A stretch of 64,000 nt of DNA from Sphingobacteriales bacterium (GCA_016200915.1 JACQDV010000027.1:1-64000); one strand, 5' to 3'. Positions 7,650 through 16,089 are shown, counted from the first letter of the stretch. Made by a program: numbers and translations. The notes: generated from the letters alone by a model not told the origin.

Positions 7650-7669
7650 AGTCATTGTTTAGAATGACT
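7650..7669. promoter_or_regulatory. Inverted repeat upstream of HYC_CC_PP-like gene
   Basis: AGTCATT (7650-7656) and AATGACT (7663-7669) are perfect complements around a 6-base spacer, about 56 bases before the GTG start at 7726. A second AT-rich palindrome (AACCT...AGGTT) follows at once. The position fits a regulator-binding site; the binding protein is not known. Confidence 0.4.
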
Positions 7670-7725
7670 AACCTCTTTTTTAAAAAAAAAGGTTGCCAGT
7701 AGTTTTACATTGTAAATTTATTTCA

Positions 7726-8115
7726 GTGAAAAAATTATGGGCTATATTTCTCCTGATAGTTTATACCAGCACAATACTGGGGGCTTCCGTTAATTTTCAT
7801 TTTTGCAGCGGTCACCTGGCTCATATTTCGGTTTTAAACTTTGGAGGAAAAACCGGGCGTTCCTGCAACCCCGAAGCTATGCCAAAAGGCTGCTGTGAGG
7901 ATAAGCTCCTTATAAGCAAAGCAGACAATCACAATTCAATTCAGGTATCTTATACAATTAGCAGTATTTCATTTGTACCCGAATTACCTCCGGTTACTAA
8001 TCATTTTGATTTGGGTTTATATAGCCCCGCTTTAAATTCTGGCAATTCCTATAAATACATCAGACGAAGTTGTCCCGACCCCATTTATCTGCTCATCAGG
8101 GTGTTTCGTATTTAA
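7726..8115 (+). CDS. HYC_CC_PP-like small secreted Cys protein
   Basis: 129 residues from a GTG start, chosen because it gives a compact signal peptide (VKKLWAIFLLIVYTSTILGA); a TTG 33 bases upstream is also possible. The mature part contains the motifs that name this Bacteroidota family: NFHFC with a nearby His (HLAH), a double cysteine (KGCCEDK) and a PP motif (ELPPVTNH). It ends in a hydrophobic IRVFRI tail. The Cys/His content and the metal-resistance setting suggest periplasmic metal binding. Two longer relatives with the same tail pattern lie at 10303 and 60195. Family assignment is from motif reading. Confidence 0.7.
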   Translation: MKKLWAIFLLIVYTSTILGASVNFHFCSGHLAHISVLNFGGKTGRSCNPEAMPKGCCEDKLLISKADNHNSIQVSYTISSISFVPELPPVTNHFDLGLYSPALNSGNSYKYIRRSCPDPIYLLIRVFRI

Positions 8116-8318
8116 TACATCCCTTCCTGTATATTCTCATTGAGTATTTCTGGTTTTATGTCTTTCTTCTTATTAAAAGCAGAAATTGAGAATACACAAT
8201 TGCATAATTAATTATATCTTTTTTCAAACGGTTTCTTGCCAGCATCCGGACTTCTATTGGAGTTGAGATGTACTAATTAAAAAAATGTTTTATTTCTTAA
8301 CAATTAAATTAAAAAAAA

Positions 8319-8849
8319 ATGAAATCGTTTAAAATTTTGTTGATGGCAGCTTTCACCATCTTGTCTGTTTCTGTTTATGCTCAAGACACTACCAAGCAAA
8401 ATGTAACAAAACAGGAAACTGAAAGAACAACTTATGTATGTACCATGCATCCTGATGTGATTATGGATAAGTCGGGAAAATGCCCAAAATGCGGCAGAAA
8501 CCTTACTCCAAAAGAAAAAATGAAACTGGGCGTAATGAAAACCTATACCTGTCCTATGCACCCAGATGTGTCAAGTGATAAATCTGGCAAATGTCCAAAA
8601 TGCGGGATGGATTTAAAAGAAGAAGACCAATCTGTTCAAACATATTCATGTCCCAATCACCCTGAGGTTACAAGTGATAAGCCGGGTAAGTGTTCTAAAT
8701 GCGGGAGCTCTTTAAATCTGTCGCCAAAAGAGAAAATGAAAATGGGGGTAATGAAAACCTATACCTGTCCTATGCACCCAGATGTAACCAGTAATAAGCC
8801 AGGTAAATGTCCTAAGTGTGGTATGGATATGAAAGAAAAGAATAAATAA
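8319..8849 (+). CDS. Secreted protein with four heavy-metal-binding (HMBD) repeats
   Basis: 176 residues: a signal peptide ending VSVYAQ and then four copies of the unit Y-x-C-x-M/N-H-P-[DE]-V...GKC-x-KCG-x-x-L, the metal-binding domain usually found at the N-terminus of CusB-type adaptors. Units 1+2 and 3+4 are joined by near-identical linkers (PKEKMKLGVMKT and PKEKMKMGVMKT), showing that a pair was duplicated. Stand-alone HMBD proteins probably chelate copper or silver in the periplasm or hand it to the efflux adaptor. Repeat 3 has PNHPE in place of the usual MHP. Confidence 0.85.
   Translation: MKSFKILLMAAFTILSVSVYAQDTTKQNVTKQETERTTYVCTMHPDVIMDKSGKCPKCGRNLTPKEKMKLGVMKTYTCPMHPDVSSDKSGKCPKCGMDLKEEDQSVQTYSCPNHPEVTSDKPGKCSKCGSSLNLSPKEKMKMGVMKTYTCPMHPDVTSNKPGKCPKCGMDMKEKNK
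8532..8785. repeat. Intragenic duplication, 38-bp perfect direct repeat
   Basis: Bases 8532-8569 and 8748-8785 are identical over 38 bases, offset by 216 bases (72 codons). The offset equals a two-unit HMBD block, so the four-repeat protein grew by tandem duplication of a two-repeat ancestor. Perfect identity over this stretch suggests that the event is recent or that gene conversion acts. Confidence 0.85.
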
Positions 8850-8896
8850 AACTTTTTTTAAAAACTTATTATTTATAACGCTTCAATTATACAACA

Positions 8897-9484
8897 ATGA
8901 AAAAGACATATTATTTACTGATGCTGGCATTTAGTATGCTAACATTCACTCAGAATCTCTTTGCCCAGAAAGACAGTAGTGGTATTTATAAAATGGCTGA
9001 AGATTTTCAGCAAAGGAAATTATCTTATGCAATTAATTATAAAACCGAAAAGCATAAGATAAACACTTATGTTCTATTTAAAGGCAATGCTATTAGAGTA
9101 AAGCACAATGGTATTACCTATGATTTGAAGAAATCAGATACCTATGGCTATAGAGATACAAAAGGCCGGGAATACAGATTTATTGGTGAAGTTGAATATA
9201 CTATACTTAATCCAGGTGAGCAATTGCTGATGTATGTATATCAGCACCCGGCACATTCAGGAAAAGAAGCTGATAAATACTCACCTACTTACTATTTTAC
9301 TACAGACGTTGCCAGTACGCCGCAGGCCTTGACAAAGGAAAATCTAAAAACGGCTTTCCCTGACTATCATAAATTCCATGATGCACTGGATGCAAATTTT
9401 AAACGGGATAATGAACTGTATGCTTATGACCGCTTTCATAAAATGTATAAACTAAACTGGATATTGAAGAACTATAAAAACTAA
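8897..9484 (+). CDS. Hypothetical secreted protein
   Basis: 195 residues with a signal peptide (TQNLFAQ cleavage region). The mature part is rich in Tyr and Lys, with segments such as KMAEDFQQRKLSYAINYKTE, ITYDLKKSDTYGYRDTKGRE and EYTILNPGEQLLMYVYQHP. It has no cysteines and no recognised catalytic motif. The alternation of short strands suggests a small beta-rich periplasmic protein. It sits between the HMBD protein and the second AraC-HMA regulator, whose start is 5 bases downstream, so the two are probably coexpressed. The family is not recognised. Confidence 0.6.
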   Translation: MKKTYYLLMLAFSMLTFTQNLFAQKDSSGIYKMAEDFQQRKLSYAINYKTEKHKINTYVLFKGNAIRVKHNGITYDLKKSDTYGYRDTKGREYRFIGEVEYTILNPGEQLLMYVYQHPAHSGKEADKYSPTYYFTTDVASTPQALTKENLKTAFPDYHKFHDALDANFKRDNELYAYDRFHKMYKLNWILKNYKN

Positions 9485-9488
9485 GACT

Positions 9489-10112
9489 ATGGACACAACT
9501 CATTTGCATATCAAAAATATGTGCTGCGACAGGTGTGTTGAGGTAATTATAAAGCTCTTGAAAGCTACAAAATATAAAGTTATTTCGCTAACACTTGGGG
9601 AGTTGGTATTGAAGGGCAAAATAAGCAGCCAGGATAGGTATAACATTGAACAAAGACTGAAAGAAAAAGGCTTTTCATTTACTGAAACCTATAATGAAAA
9701 AAAAGTTTCGCAGGTAAAAGCAATCCTGCTTCGATACTGGGATAGGCTGTCTGCTAATGACAAACCCGGCAAGTTATCAGCTTATGTTTCTGATGGCATG
9801 CAAATGAGCTTTTCACACCTTAGCAGAATCTTTTCTCAATTGGAAGGAATTACAATTGAAAAGTATTTGTTACTCCTACGTATGGAAAGAGCAAAAGAGT
9901 TACTTATTCATACGGAGTTATCAGCTTCAGAAATCGGTGATAGATTAGGATACAGCAGCCCACAATCGTTCATAACCCAATTTGGGAAAGAAACGGGTAA
10001 AACGCCGGGAGAATACAGGCTCAATCCTGCACCGGCCAGGATGCATTTGGATAAGTTGGTATATCAAGATATCAAACTAAAAAGGCGTGTTAGCAAACAA
10101 CTTGCAAAGTAA
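9489..10112 (+). CDS. AraC-family regulator with N-terminal HMA-like domain (copy 2)
   Basis: 207 residues, the same layout as the gene at 6014: an HMA-like N-terminus with IKNMCCDRC (Cys13 and Cys16 plus an extra Cys12) and an AraC DNA-binding C-terminus (SFSHLSRIFSQLEGITIEKY, then LSASEIGDRLGYSSPQSFITQF and TGKTPGEYR). The paralogues are clearly diverged, so they may answer different metals or promoters. It follows a secreted hypothetical gene by 5 bases. A 7-bp inverted repeat (GACAATT at 10130, AATTGTC at 10159) lies just after its stop and before the His-rich gene, a possible operator or weak terminator. Confidence 0.85.
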   Translation: MDTTHLHIKNMCCDRCVEVIIKLLKATKYKVISLTLGELVLKGKISSQDRYNIEQRLKEKGFSFTETYNEKKVSQVKAILLRYWDRLSANDKPGKLSAYVSDGMQMSFSHLSRIFSQLEGITIEKYLLLLRMERAKELLIHTELSASEIGDRLGYSSPQSFITQFGKETGKTPGEYRLNPAPARMHLDKLVYQDIKLKRRVSKQLAK

Positions 10113-10302
10113 ATGCGGTTTAATTTTGTGACAATTAATAAAAAATCTATTAAATTAGAATTGTCAGATAATTGATTAATTGAAAAGATGATAAATATCA
10201 TTTTTTGATAAAAGAAAGGTCATTTTAATTTAGAAATTGCAGCAGTAGCTTTACGTGAACTTACAAATTCAGAATAATGTCAAAATTAATTTATAACTAA
10301 CA

Positions 10303-10788
10303 ATGAAATCCCCACGGGCCATACAATACAAGGCGCTATTCCTGCTGGCTACTTTTTCAATGAATACGGTAGTTGGCTTTGCCTGCTCAATGGGGGTTGA
10401 TATGGGGTTTAATTCAAAGCGCCATTCACATAATAGCAGCAAACAGCATGACCATGCGGATGCAGATAATCATCATGAACATGATGGCAATAAAAGTCAC
10501 AACCATCATCATGATGATAATGATAACAAAACAGCATCCTTTACGTCTCAAGATGAAGAAAATTGCTGCAAAGATTTTGTTACAGGATTTAACTCATTGG
10601 ATAAACAACTTGCAAAGCAAAATAGCACTCAGCTTAAAATAACATACCTGTCACCATTTATTATATCTGCGTTTATAATTGAAGCAAATAATACAAAAGG
10701 GTATGTGCAACATCTTCGTATCCCTCCCAGGGAAATTGATTTCTCCCCTCCAGACATACGTGTCTTCATACAGTCTTTCCTTATTTGA
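10303..10788 (+). CDS. His-rich secreted protein, HYC_CC_PP-like relative
   Basis: 161 residues. A hydrophobic leader (KALFLLATFSMNTVVGFAC) precedes GVDMGFNS and a histidine/aspartate-rich stretch at about residues 45-80 (clusters such as HHEHD and HNHHHDD). A double cysteine (ENCCKD) and a C-terminal PPDIRVFIQSFLI follow. The leader, CC motif and tail match the protein at 60195; the tail and CC motif also match that at 7726. The His-rich segment is a plausible low-affinity Cu, Ni or Zn sponge in the periplasm. No enzyme motif is present. Confidence 0.75.
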   Translation: MKSPRAIQYKALFLLATFSMNTVVGFACSMGVDMGFNSKRHSHNSSKQHDHADADNHHEHDGNKSHNHHHDDNDNKTASFTSQDEENCCKDFVTGFNSLDKQLAKQNSTQLKITYLSPFIISAFIIEANNTKGYVQHLRIPPREIDFSPPDIRVFIQSFLI

Positions 10789-11028
10789 TACCGCTTTAAT
10801 TGTGTAAGCTGGTCAGGGTAATAGCTATTACCTGATAGGTTGAATTTAAACAAAGTGGTACTGATAATATTCATTTAATATGGTTTACCAAACCAGTTAA
10901 GTGAATTGGGTACCGGTAAATTGCAACCTTACTATATAGCACTCTCCCCTGTATACTGCTTACAACAATTGAAAATGCCCCTTCATTGTTTTTTTGAACA
11001 ATCATTTTTAAAACCAAAAACAACTATT

Positions 11029-12024
11029 ATGGCATGTGGTAATAACTGTTCATGTAACAAGGATAACTCCAATAGCCAGGATAATTCCCGGAGAGATTTT
11101 CTTGTAAAAGGATTAATGGGCGGTATTGGCGCCGCTTTTCTTTCAGGTTGCTCTTCTAATGATAAAACCAAGCCGGCAAGCGGTGAAAAAATAAACGTAT
11201 TAACACATGACGGCAAACTGGTAACCGTAGATAAATCTCATGTGGCTGACTTTAAACCTCATATTTCTGAAGAGGATGTTCGTAAAGGGATACCAGGCAA
11301 AAAGTTTGTAATGGTTATTGACCTGGCAAAATGTGATGGCTGTGGTAAGTGCACCAAGGCATGCAATAAAATGCATTACCTGCCTAAAAATAAAGAATGG
11401 ATTGAAGTGCTGGAAATGCAGGATTCGCCGGAAGTGGCACCATATTATTTCCCTAAGCCATGTTATCATTGCGATAACCCGCCCTGCACCAAAGTTTGCC
11501 CGGTAGATGCCACGTTTAAAAGAGAAGATGGTATAGTGGCCATTGACAATGAACGATGCATAGGTTGCCGCTTTTGTATGGCAGCCTGCCCTTATTCCGT
11601 TCGTCTTTTCAACTGGTCCGAACCTGTTAAGCCCAATTTTCTTGAAGAAACACCTGCCGCAGAAAACGTTTTTCAAAGTAAGAAAGGTTGTGTAGAAAAA
11701 TGTGATTTCTGCCCACACATGGCAAGGGAGGGAAAGCTGCCTGCTTGTGTTACCGGCTGCCCCATGAATGCAATATGGTTTGGCGATGCAAATGAAGATG
11801 CAGTTACAAGGTATGATGGAACAACAACTAAGTTATCCCAGTTGCTGGAAGATGGCGGAGCTTATCGTTTTATGGAAGAATTAGGTACAGAGCCAAGAGT
11901 TTATTATCTGCCACCAACTAACCGCACCTATGATGCCAAAGAAATTGATATGAGTAGGGTCAATGAAGTTAGAACAGATAGCACGGGCATAATTCAAACA
12001 GATAGCAGTAACTCAAAAAAATAA
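11029..12024 (+). CDS. Tat-exported four-cluster ferredoxin subunit (NrfC/PsrB/DmsB-like)
   Basis: 331 residues from ATG 11029. A longer upstream reading is open, but this start puts SRRDFLVKG, a twin-arginine motif, near the N-terminus, followed by lipobox LSGC, so the product looks like a Tat lipoprotein. Four cysteine groups for [4Fe-4S] clusters are visible: CDGCGKCTKAC, CYHCDNPPCTKVCPV, CIGCRFCMAACPY and CDFCPHM...CVTGCP. Such subunits carry electrons between a membrane quinol protein and a periplasmic partner. The next gene encodes that membrane partner. No molybdopterin catalytic subunit is adjacent. An N-terminal CGNNCSCNK cluster precedes the Tat motif. Confidence 0.9.
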   Translation: MACGNNCSCNKDNSNSQDNSRRDFLVKGLMGGIGAAFLSGCSSNDKTKPASGEKINVLTHDGKLVTVDKSHVADFKPHISEEDVRKGIPGKKFVMVIDLAKCDGCGKCTKACNKMHYLPKNKEWIEVLEMQDSPEVAPYYFPKPCYHCDNPPCTKVCPVDATFKREDGIVAIDNERCIGCRFCMAACPYSVRLFNWSEPVKPNFLEETPAAENVFQSKKGCVEKCDFCPHMAREGKLPACVTGCPMNAIWFGDANEDAVTRYDGTTTKLSQLLEDGGAYRFMEELGTEPRVYYLPPTNRTYDAKEIDMSRVNEVRTDSTGIIQTDSSNSKK

Positions 12025-12034
12025 ACTACGAATT

Positions 12035-13414
12035 ATGGAAAAACTGAATCCTGAAATTAAAAATCAAATTGAAAACGAACTGCTGGGTACAGTAGGCAGG
12101 CGTTACAGACAAGAAGCATTTTGGGTGCCGTTTCTTGCATTGATATGTATAGGTGGTACTGTGGCCTGGATTATACAATTACGAAAAGGTTTAGGAGTTA
12201 CCGCTATGAGGGATTATGTTTCCTGGGGTTTGTATATTTCATTGCTGTTCTTTTTTGTAGGGGTGAGTTTGATTGGCGCATTGGTGTCATGTGTGCTTCG
12301 TATGTCAGGCGCTAAATGGCGTTATCCGCTTATACGCATTGCGGAAGCAGTTACACTTTCTGCTATCTTCTTCGCAGGTTTTATGCCGGTGTTGGATATG
12401 GGCCGTCCTGAACGTTTATATTTTCTTATTACACATGGCCGTATTCAATCACCCATATTATGGGATGTAGTGGCGATTGCAACTTACTTTATTGGAAGCG
12501 TAATTTATTTCTACCTGCCGCTTATACCTGATTTAGCTATCATGCGGGACAAACTTACTGATGCACCGAAATGGAGGAAAAAAATGTGGCGATGGCTGGC
12601 AATGGGCTGGGAAGATAATTTACTGCAACGTCGCCTGCTAAAAAAAGCTATGCTCATTTTATCTATTGTGATTTTGCCGGTAGCTATTTCGGTACACACT
12701 ATTAGCGCCTGGTTAATTGCATTTACATTAAGACCTGGCTGGAACTCAACTATTATGGGCCCCTATTTTGTATTCGGCGCTTTGATGGCTGGTACGGCCA
12801 TTATGATTTTGATTATCGCCAAGCTCCGTCATGGATACAGGCTGGAACATTACCTCACGCCAAAGCATTTTAATAATCTTGCTAAAATATTATTGGCATT
12901 AACTGCCTTTTATCTCTACCTCAATATTAATAAATATGGTGTGCCTGCTTTTAAAATGGCAAAGGAAGAAAAAGGGGTATTGGAAGATTTATTCTATGGA
13001 AAAAATGCATTCCTGTTTTGGTTTACACAGGTTGTTGGCCTTGTAATTCCAATTATCATTCTGTCATTCAAAAAAATCAGGCAATCTATCAAGTGGGTTG
13101 TGGCAGCATCCGTAATGGTATTACTCGGTGCTTTAATCAACCGTTATCTCATCGTTGTTCCCAATATGCTGCATCCCTTTGTTCCAATTCAACATGCACA
13201 ACACGGGTATGCAACTTACAATCCTACTTTAATTGAGTGGACAATTACCGCTTCTTCATTAGCAGGTTTTGTATTGCTGATTATTCTTCTTTTTAAACCC
13301 TTTCCGGTAATCACCATGTGGGAAGTAATTGAAGAAGTGGAGAAACGTGGTGAAAAGGAAATTGGAGTGGAAAATATTGTAAACTTTCAAAATATTCCAG
13401 GCCATGCAAGTTAA
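12035..13414 (+). CDS. NrfD/PsrC-type quinol-interacting membrane subunit
   Basis: 459 residues with about ten hydrophobic segments, e.g. VPFLALICIGGTVAWIIQL, YISLLFFFVGVSLIGALVS and LSIVILPVAISVHTISAWLI. The pattern, including GRPERLYFLITHGRIQSPILWD, is that of NrfD/PolysD-like anchors that oxidise or reduce menaquinone in the inner membrane. It starts 10 bases after the Fe-S gene, and the following gene overlaps its end by 11 bases, so the unit is an operon. The length and the RWRWLAMGWED-like loop recall alternative complex III/HybB-type subunits. The redox direction cannot be read from sequence. Confidence 0.9.
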   Translation: MEKLNPEIKNQIENELLGTVGRRYRQEAFWVPFLALICIGGTVAWIIQLRKGLGVTAMRDYVSWGLYISLLFFFVGVSLIGALVSCVLRMSGAKWRYPLIRIAEAVTLSAIFFAGFMPVLDMGRPERLYFLITHGRIQSPILWDVVAIATYFIGSVIYFYLPLIPDLAIMRDKLTDAPKWRKKMWRWLAMGWEDNLLQRRLLKKAMLILSIVILPVAISVHTISAWLIAFTLRPGWNSTIMGPYFVFGALMAGTAIMILIIAKLRHGYRLEHYLTPKHFNNLAKILLALTAFYLYLNINKYGVPAFKMAKEEKGVLEDLFYGKNAFLFWFTQVVGLVIPIIILSFKKIRQSIKWVVAASVMVLLGALINRYLIVVPNMLHPFVPIQHAQHGYATYNPTLIEWTITASSLAGFVLLIILLFKPFPVITMWEVIEEVEKRGEKEIGVENIVNFQNIPGHAS

Positions 13415-13964
13415 TAAACATTATATCCTCACATTATTGTCATTCCTGCTGACAATGACCGTAGCTGCGCAGGATGAAAAAATAAATGGAAACATAGCGC
13501 TGCAGATGGGCTCCAACGACAGCATGCATGTTGTAACGGCTACGGTTACCAATATTGCTACACTGCAACCGGTGAAAAATGTCGAACTGACTTTTTATGT
13601 TCAGCGAACTTTTGGATTGATGAAAGTTGCGGAAGGAACTACTGATACCACCGGTAATATTTCTGCCGAGTTTCCGCTGGATATTCAGGGCAGTGATTCA
13701 ACAAGAAAAATAACACTCATTGCAAAAGTGGAAGATAATGATGTGATGAGTGACACTGCCTTTCAGATTGTCATTAAATCCAGGCTCGCTTTTCCGGCAG
13801 GCAAGCCAATACCACGTTCCATTGCCGGTGCTCATGCTCCGTGGTGGCTCGCAATCACATTTACAGTTGTAGTTGGAGTAGTATGGATACTCTTTGTATA
13901 TGTATTGTATTTGGTTTACAGAATCAGGAAAGCTTCAATGATAAAAATCATTTCTAAACAATAA
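13404..13964 (+). CDS. Membrane-anchored periplasmic Ig-like protein of the electron-transfer operon
   Basis: 186 residues: a signal peptide (LTMTVAAQ), a beta-sandwich-like region (VVTATVTNIATLQPVKNVEL and TLIAKVEDNDVMSDTAFQIV) and a C-terminal transmembrane helix (WWLAITFTVVVGVVWILFVY) with a short basic cytoplasmic tail. It overlaps the NrfD gene by 11 bases and is followed by a cytochrome gene, which suggests a structural or assembly role in the same complex. No metal-ligand motif is obvious. Function unknown. Confidence 0.6.
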   Translation: MQVNKHYILTLLSFLLTMTVAAQDEKINGNIALQMGSNDSMHVVTATVTNIATLQPVKNVELTFYVQRTFGLMKVAEGTTDTTGNISAEFPLDIQGSDSTRKITLIAKVEDNDVMSDTAFQIVIKSRLAFPAGKPIPRSIAGAHAPWWLAITFTVVVGVVWILFVYVLYLVYRIRKASMIKIISKQ

Positions 13965-13976
13965 AAATTAAAAATC

Positions 13977-14399
13977 ATGGAAACAGTAATTAAAACCATT
14001 TTCAGAAAAAAGCTCTTCACAGTTTCGTTACTGCTGCTGACAGCAATAATGGGCAGTGCATTCCTGTATCAGCAAAAAGAATGGAAAGCTCCAGCTTCCG
14101 CTGATGCAAAAAAGAACCCTCTCACTTCAGATGCAGGCACTCTTACGGCGGGTAAAACAGTGTATGTAAAAGAATGCCAATCCTGTCATGGGAAAAAAGG
14201 AAAGGGCGATGGCCCTTCTGCAAAAGACCTGGACATACCTGCTGGAGATTTTACAAAAGCAATTACCCAAAGCCAGAGCGATGGTGCATTATTCTGGAAG
14301 ATTTCAGAAGGTAGAAAACCAATGCCCTCCTTTAAAAAGAAATTAAATGAAACACAAATATGGCAATCCATTGTGTATATGAGAACATTAAAACAATAA
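13977..14399 (+). CDS. Membrane-anchored monohaem c-type cytochrome
   Basis: 140 residues. An uncleaved hydrophobic anchor near residues 13-32 is followed by a class I cytochrome c domain. The haem site is CQSCHGKKGKGDG, and a Met in RKPMPSF is the likely sixth ligand; the end, IWQSIVYMRTLKQ, is the usual C-terminal helix. It would take electrons from the Fe-S/NrfD proteins on the periplasmic face and pass them to an oxidase or soluble carrier. It lies 12 bases after the Ig-like gene and 3 bases before the porin gene, within one transcription unit. Confidence 0.88.
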   Translation: METVIKTIFRKKLFTVSLLLLTAIMGSAFLYQQKEWKAPASADAKKNPLTSDAGTLTAGKTVYVKECQSCHGKKGKGDGPSAKDLDIPAGDFTKAITQSQSDGALFWKISEGRKPMPSFKKKLNETQIWQSIVYMRTLKQ

Positions 14400-14402
14400 T
14401 TT

Positions 14403-15566
14403 ATGAAAAAGAAATTTTTAATCCAGTTTGCCGGTCTGCTGTTATTTTCAGCTACAGCATTCAGCCAGCAATACAACCAGGAAAATATAGATAGCCTGAT
14501 ACAAAGCAAAGTACAGACACAGGTTGCAAGAAACAGCAAGTTTCTAATTTCGGGCTATACAAATATGACTGCCCGGTTTTCAAAGGAACAATCTTCTTTC
14601 TCTAACATAGGTTTTGTGCCAATTCTGTTATGGAAGCCACACCAGAATATTTTAGTTGAAGCTGAAGTGGAAACAGGATTGAAAGGAAGTGAAACCAGCA
14701 TTGAATTGGGCTATGCTGATGTGTCTTTTTTCTTGAACAAATACCTTACTGTCCGTACTGGTAAATTCATTTCACCATTTGGTATTTTCCAGGACAGGCT
14801 TCACCCATCATGGATAAATAAATTACCAACTTTTCCTGTCGGTACGGGTGAGGATGAACTGGGTGTAGGCCCAACATCCGAAGTAGGTATTGACTTTAGG
14901 GGAGGAATACCCCTTGGTTCATCAAAAATGAATTACAGTGTTTTCCTGTCTAACGGGGCACAACTAATAACAGACCAGGGAATACCCTCTAAACAAGGGA
15001 CTCTTAGTTATGGTAATGCAGATGCTATCTCTAAAAAACTAACCGCAGGCGGAAGACTGGGTCTGCTTCCATTTTCAAACTCATCTTTGGAAATAGGCGT
15101 TTCGTTTAGAAGTGGTAATGTAGGCGATAAAAACTCTGTTTATAAAAACATTGGTGCCACAATGTATGCACTCGATTTAACGTACGTAAAGCAGCTTGAT
15201 TTTATCAAAGGAATGTTTGATGTAAAAGCTCAATGGAATAAAGTAAATGTGGACAAAGCCGAATACATTGACCCCGATGACCCAACAGGCAATACGCTTT
15301 ATACATTCGAAAATAAAAGAAGTTCCTTTTTTACCCAGGGGGCTTACAGGCCAAGCATGTCACAAAGTAAATTTCTAAAGAAAACGGAACTCGTATTTCG
15401 CTATGCAGGTTTCAATCCACCGGATGGTGCTAAGGATTTGACGAAAATAAAACAATACACTTACGGCATAAACTATTGGGTAAACTGGCGAACAGCGGTA
15501 AAACTTGCCTATCAAAACCAAAAAAATGACAATGCCTTCCTGGTACAATTTGCCGTAGGCTTTTAA
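14403..15566 (+). CDS. Outer-membrane porin-like beta-barrel
   Basis: 387 residues with a signal peptide (FSATAFSQ). The mature part alternates polar and hydrophobic residues in barrel strands (ILVEAEVETGLKG, SIELGYADVSFFLN, YLTVRTGKFISPFGIFQDRLHP) and ends in a terminal aromatic (FAVGF). The GKF..PFG..QDR segment resembles OprP/OprO-type porins. It is encoded inside the electron-transfer operon, so it may admit a substrate for that system. An N-terminal coiled segment (QQYNQENIDSLIQSKVQTQV) precedes the barrel. Confidence 0.75.
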   Translation: MKKKFLIQFAGLLLFSATAFSQQYNQENIDSLIQSKVQTQVARNSKFLISGYTNMTARFSKEQSSFSNIGFVPILLWKPHQNILVEAEVETGLKGSETSIELGYADVSFFLNKYLTVRTGKFISPFGIFQDRLHPSWINKLPTFPVGTGEDELGVGPTSEVGIDFRGGIPLGSSKMNYSVFLSNGAQLITDQGIPSKQGTLSYGNADAISKKLTAGGRLGLLPFSNSSLEIGVSFRSGNVGDKNSVYKNIGATMYALDLTYVKQLDFIKGMFDVKAQWNKVNVDKAEYIDPDDPTGNTLYTFENKRSSFFTQGAYRPSMSQSKFLKKTELVFRYAGFNPPDGAKDLTKIKQYTYGINYWVNWRTAVKLAYQNQKNDNAFLVQFAVGF

Positions 15567-15585
15567 TAAAATTTAAAAATTTTAT

Positions 15586-15849
15586 ATGAAACGTAATACA
15601 ATAATAATAACAGTTGCAATGATACTTACAACCGGCTTACTAATTGCCAGTTGTGTATCTACTAAAGTAACCGATAAAAGCGGTAACCAGTTGTGGAGCG
15701 AAAACTGCCAGCGTTGCCATAATACACCACCAAGCTCTGCTTTCACCAATACACAGTGGGAAGTAATTAATACCCACATGCGGCAGAGAGCTATGCTTAC
15801 CGAGGATGAGTACAAAAAAATTACAGAGTTTATGCAGGCAGGTGATTAA
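15586..15849 (+). CDS. Small lipoprotein c-type cytochrome
   Basis: 87 residues. The lipobox LLIASC near residue 22 predicts a lipoprotein, and a single haem motif NCQRCHNTPP follows. Helices TQWEVINTHMRQRAMLTEDE and KKITEFMQAGD complete a truncated cytochrome-c-like fold. There is a Met in HMRQRAML as a candidate axial ligand. It is the last gene of the Fe-S/NrfD/cytochrome/porin unit and could be a mobile or outer-membrane electron carrier. It is shorter than typical class I cytochromes. Confidence 0.8.
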   Translation: MKRNTIIITVAMILTTGLLIASCVSTKVTDKSGNQLWSENCQRCHNTPPSSAFTNTQWEVINTHMRQRAMLTEDEYKKITEFMQAGD

Positions 15850-16089
15850 AGTATACAAAGGAAAAAGAATAATAAGCAGAATGATTAAAAAGGTGTTTGA
15901 GTTAGTTGTTTCGAATGGATGATGGCTATGTTTTTGAGCGAAACGAGGCAAATTTTGCAGCTATAGTCAAACGCTTGAGGCGAAAAATTCAACGCAGTTG
16001 CAGCCCTGACAACATCATAAGATATATCTAACAAATAATTCAAACTGCTTTTAGTGTTAATAATAAAATATATTAAACAAGAAAAACAA

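Noticed and set aside
10373-10642. 89-codon frame rich in Met and Ile overlapping the His-rich gene
   Set aside because: A shadow frame: the repetitive His/Asp codons of the real gene read as Met/Ile in the next frame; no signal peptide or start context.
11200-11718. 172-codon minus-strand frame across the Fe-S gene
   Set aside because: Antisense to four intact cysteine cluster motifs; its protein has no recognisable pattern.
15567-15585. AT-only inverted repeat (ATAAAATT...AAATTTTAT) between porin and small cytochrome genes
   Set aside because: Low-complexity AT pairing is expected in this composition and the genes appear cotranscribed.
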